Positions 62,734-64,000 of a DNA stretch of 64,000 nt are shown here, in pieces. Position 1 is the first letter of the stretch, and each line of letters opens with the position of its first letter. Source of the DNA: Siphlonurus alternatus (taxonomy: Eukaryota > Arthropoda > Insecta > Ephemeroptera > Siphlonuridae); contig OX463784.1 of NCBI GenBank assembly GCA_949825025.1, positions 4,184,885 to 4,248,884 on the forward strand, read 5' to 3'. A model generated the notes under the pieces. That model worked only from the letters and a program-made list of their open reading frames with translations. It made no database searches and had not been told where the DNA came from. The position numbers and the translations under genes were made by a program.

Positions 62734-63433
62734 CTGGAATATAACGAACAGTCAGTTAGCTGAAAAAGAGAAGAGTCATCATAGAAGGTTCAGTAGCCAG
62801 TCCAATGGAACCAGCTCGTTGTCAGGAGTCTATTGAACTGGTTACTGAAGCTTCTATGATGACTCTTTCTTTGTTATCCATGGAAGGAATTGTCATAGAA
62901 GGTTCAGTAGCCAATTTTATTTACACACACAACCTAAATGTTAAATGTTTCTTGTTATTTTTAAATCGACTGGAAGTTAATTTATAAAATTTCCCTGGTA
63001 TTTGAGGTACGTAACTTAAGAAAATATAATTACATCATGTGTCTTTTGGAGCATTAAGAAGGTCAGTTAACAATCATAGGCCCACCAAGCAGGCAGTATC
63101 CCCCCCCCTATTTTTTTTGATAATGGACTCACCTGCGACAAGTCCCCCCCCCCCCCCCCTTGAAAGCAGTACCCTCCCTCCCCCATCCTCATTATCATTC
63201 TCACCTTCGATGATTCCCCCCTCCGGAAACAGGCAGCATCCTGCCTCCCCCATTCTCATGATAATGGACTCACCTATAACGAGTCCCACGGGACCTCCCA
63301 TCAGGGCCCCCAAGAAGCAGGATCCTCCCGCGATGGCTCCGGCCTTGGCACTCTCCTTGACTTGGACCGTCACATTGTTGTTGCGAGCCACCACAGAAAC
63401 GGCTTCAAGCAGCGCACCGTGATCAACCGGCAT
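62480..63433 (-). CDS. C19orf12 homologue, 2 coding exons
   Basis: Two minus-strand exons (63433-63274 and 62733-62480) join at phase 1 to a 137-residue protein, close to the 141-152 residues of human C19orf12. Residues about 30-62 form a Gly-rich hydrophobic hairpin (KAGAIAGGSCFLGALMGGPV, then GLVIGGVVGTSLAYM), the glycine-zipper membrane segment of the family. The C-terminal part (LRPLWQIISED, LTERTQ-like region, AALLAAMLMSN-like region) aligns with the helical tail. Family members sit at mitochondria, ER and lipid-droplet membranes and affect lipid homeostasis; human mutations cause iron-accumulation neurodegeneration. An acceptor-like TGGTTTCAG directly precedes the ATG, so an upstream UTR exon is likely. 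Tandem repeats surround both exons. Confidence 0.9.
62772..62917 (+). repeat. Inverted copy of the same repeat in the C19orf12 intron
   Basis: About 1.3 units of the 62110-62412 repeat, lying between the two C19orf12 exons; again TCATCATAGAAGGTTCAGTA on both sides of a GGTTCCA/TGGAACC core. Confidence 0.75.
63075..63290 (-). repeat. Tandem repeat of the C19orf12 exon 1 splice donor
   Basis: About three units of some 70 bp. On the plus strand each has GCAG(T/C)A(T/C)CC, then a C-rich run, then a short A/T-rich stretch (GATAATGGACTCACC or TCATTATCATTCTCACC). Each unit carries a donor (GTGAGT, GTGAGA, GTGAGT on the minus strand). The frame stays open through all three, reading GLVIG, GIIEG, GLVAG at the three junctions. 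Confidence 0.85.
63274..63433 (-). CDS. C19orf12-like exon 1
   Basis: The ATG at 63433 begins MPVDHGALLEAVSVVARNNN; the exon ends ...GGPVGLVI plus one base of the next Gly codon before GTGAGT at 63273. Two further donors in the same phase lie 69 and 141 nt downstream (after 63205 and after 63133) within a tandem repeat. The first donor is chosen because it gives the family's normal length and joins GLVIG directly to GVVGTS. Confidence 0.9.
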
Positions 63434-63837
63434 CTGAAACCATCGGACGTGTCACAAATACCGTCAACATCTCGTAAGATATACTGTTGACGGAAGTGAA
63501 TAAGGAAGTACCTAGAGAAAAACAGTGAAATTGAGGCTTCAAATCAGTTGATTTTTTGGTTTTCCCACCGTCCTATCCAAACCTATGTATATACTGTATA
63601 ATAAAAAAGAAAAAAAAATGTGAATTCATTTTTCCCACAAGATTTTTTTAAGTACAGTGGAAAAGGCAATATTGTATTTAAATTTTATACTGTACTTAAT
63701 TTATAACTGAGAATTAAAAAAAAAAAGCACTTTGCTTCATTTTCAATTACAAGACGGACCTTAGCGACACAAATGAGCATCGTAAAGCGTACTCACTTGA
63801 AGCCTTTATATAAATATTATGCCCCCTCCTCCTCCTC

Positions 63838-64000
63838 CTTTTTTTTTTTTTTTTTACAAGGATACACCCCTAAGAGCTTAAGCTCGCCTCGCGGCGGGAT
63901 AATGGGTAGGCGTAAGGGAGGGGAAGAATAGTGGCCACGGCCTGTTACGCGTCCCAGCATTTGCTGAGGTGAGACTGAGGGAACTGTGGAAAACCTCAGT
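63838..64000 (-). mobile_element. 5S-SINE, cut by the window end
   Basis: Poly(T) then ACAAGGATACACCCCTAAGA, GCATTTGCTGAGGTGAGACT and GAAAACCTCAGT at the last base. Confidence 0.88.

Noticed and set aside
63039..63422. 127-codon plus-strand Pro/Ser-rich frame
   Set aside because: Antisense of C19orf12 exon 1 and its C-rich tandem repeat; the minus strand has the conserved protein and splice sites.

Overview
The window is a stretch of an AT-rich, repeat-laden animal nuclear genome, almost certainly an arthropod. The clearest clue is a ZAD (zinc-finger-associated) domain, an arthropod-type domain. All protein-coding genes are split into small exons with GT/AG borders. No bacterial gene organisation, rRNA operon or CRISPR is present. 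The species cannot be named from the sequence.

Layout. (1) 1-29.1 kb, plus strand: the 3' part of a multi-domain C-type lectin gene. I reconstruct 18 exons plus one tentative exon by splice sites, reading phase and CTLD motifs. They give the tail of one CTLD and four further CTLDs joined by short Cys-rich linkers, ending in a stop at 29067-29069. The 5' part lies before the window. (2) 29.1-38.3 kb: no host gene seen; nested transposons in a 5S-derived SINE. (3) 38.4-41.9 kb, minus strand: a complete three-exon secretory FKBP-type peptidyl-prolyl isomerase (FKBP2-like, 129 aa), with a TATA-like box and a poly(A) signal. (4) 42-48.5 kb: repeats. (5) 48.6-55.8 kb, plus strand: a ZAD/C2H2 zinc-finger gene. 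One intron carries a 2.73 kb foldback element, and its finger region is interrupted by a second foldback of about 2.25 kb, with more fingers at 58.1-58.4 kb. (6) 58.4-62.1 kb: repeats and featureless AT-rich DNA. (7) 62.5-63.4 kb, minus strand: a two-exon C19orf12 homologue. The window ends inside another 5S-SINE.

Most of the remaining DNA is mobile: palindromic MITEs in at least ten families, several with many copies; 5S-rRNA-headed and tRNA-headed SINEs that share a central domain; hAT elements with 8-bp target duplications; long foldbacks, two with 9-bp duplications; one element flanked by AT dinucleotides; LINE fragments; and long microsatellites. Repeats invade introns very close to exons: five lectin exons begin 21-57 nt after a MITE end.

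Most unusual observations: two unrelated genes (lectin exon 5 and C19orf12 exon 1) carry tandem minisatellites made of their own exon/splice-donor boundary. In C19orf12 this leaves three in-phase donors that would add 0, 23 or 47 residues. Others are the near-identical kilobase foldbacks, the nested insertions into 5S-SINEs, and an apparent exchange of SINE heads. All exon models are sequence-only inferences without transcript support. The four genes show no functional link to one another.
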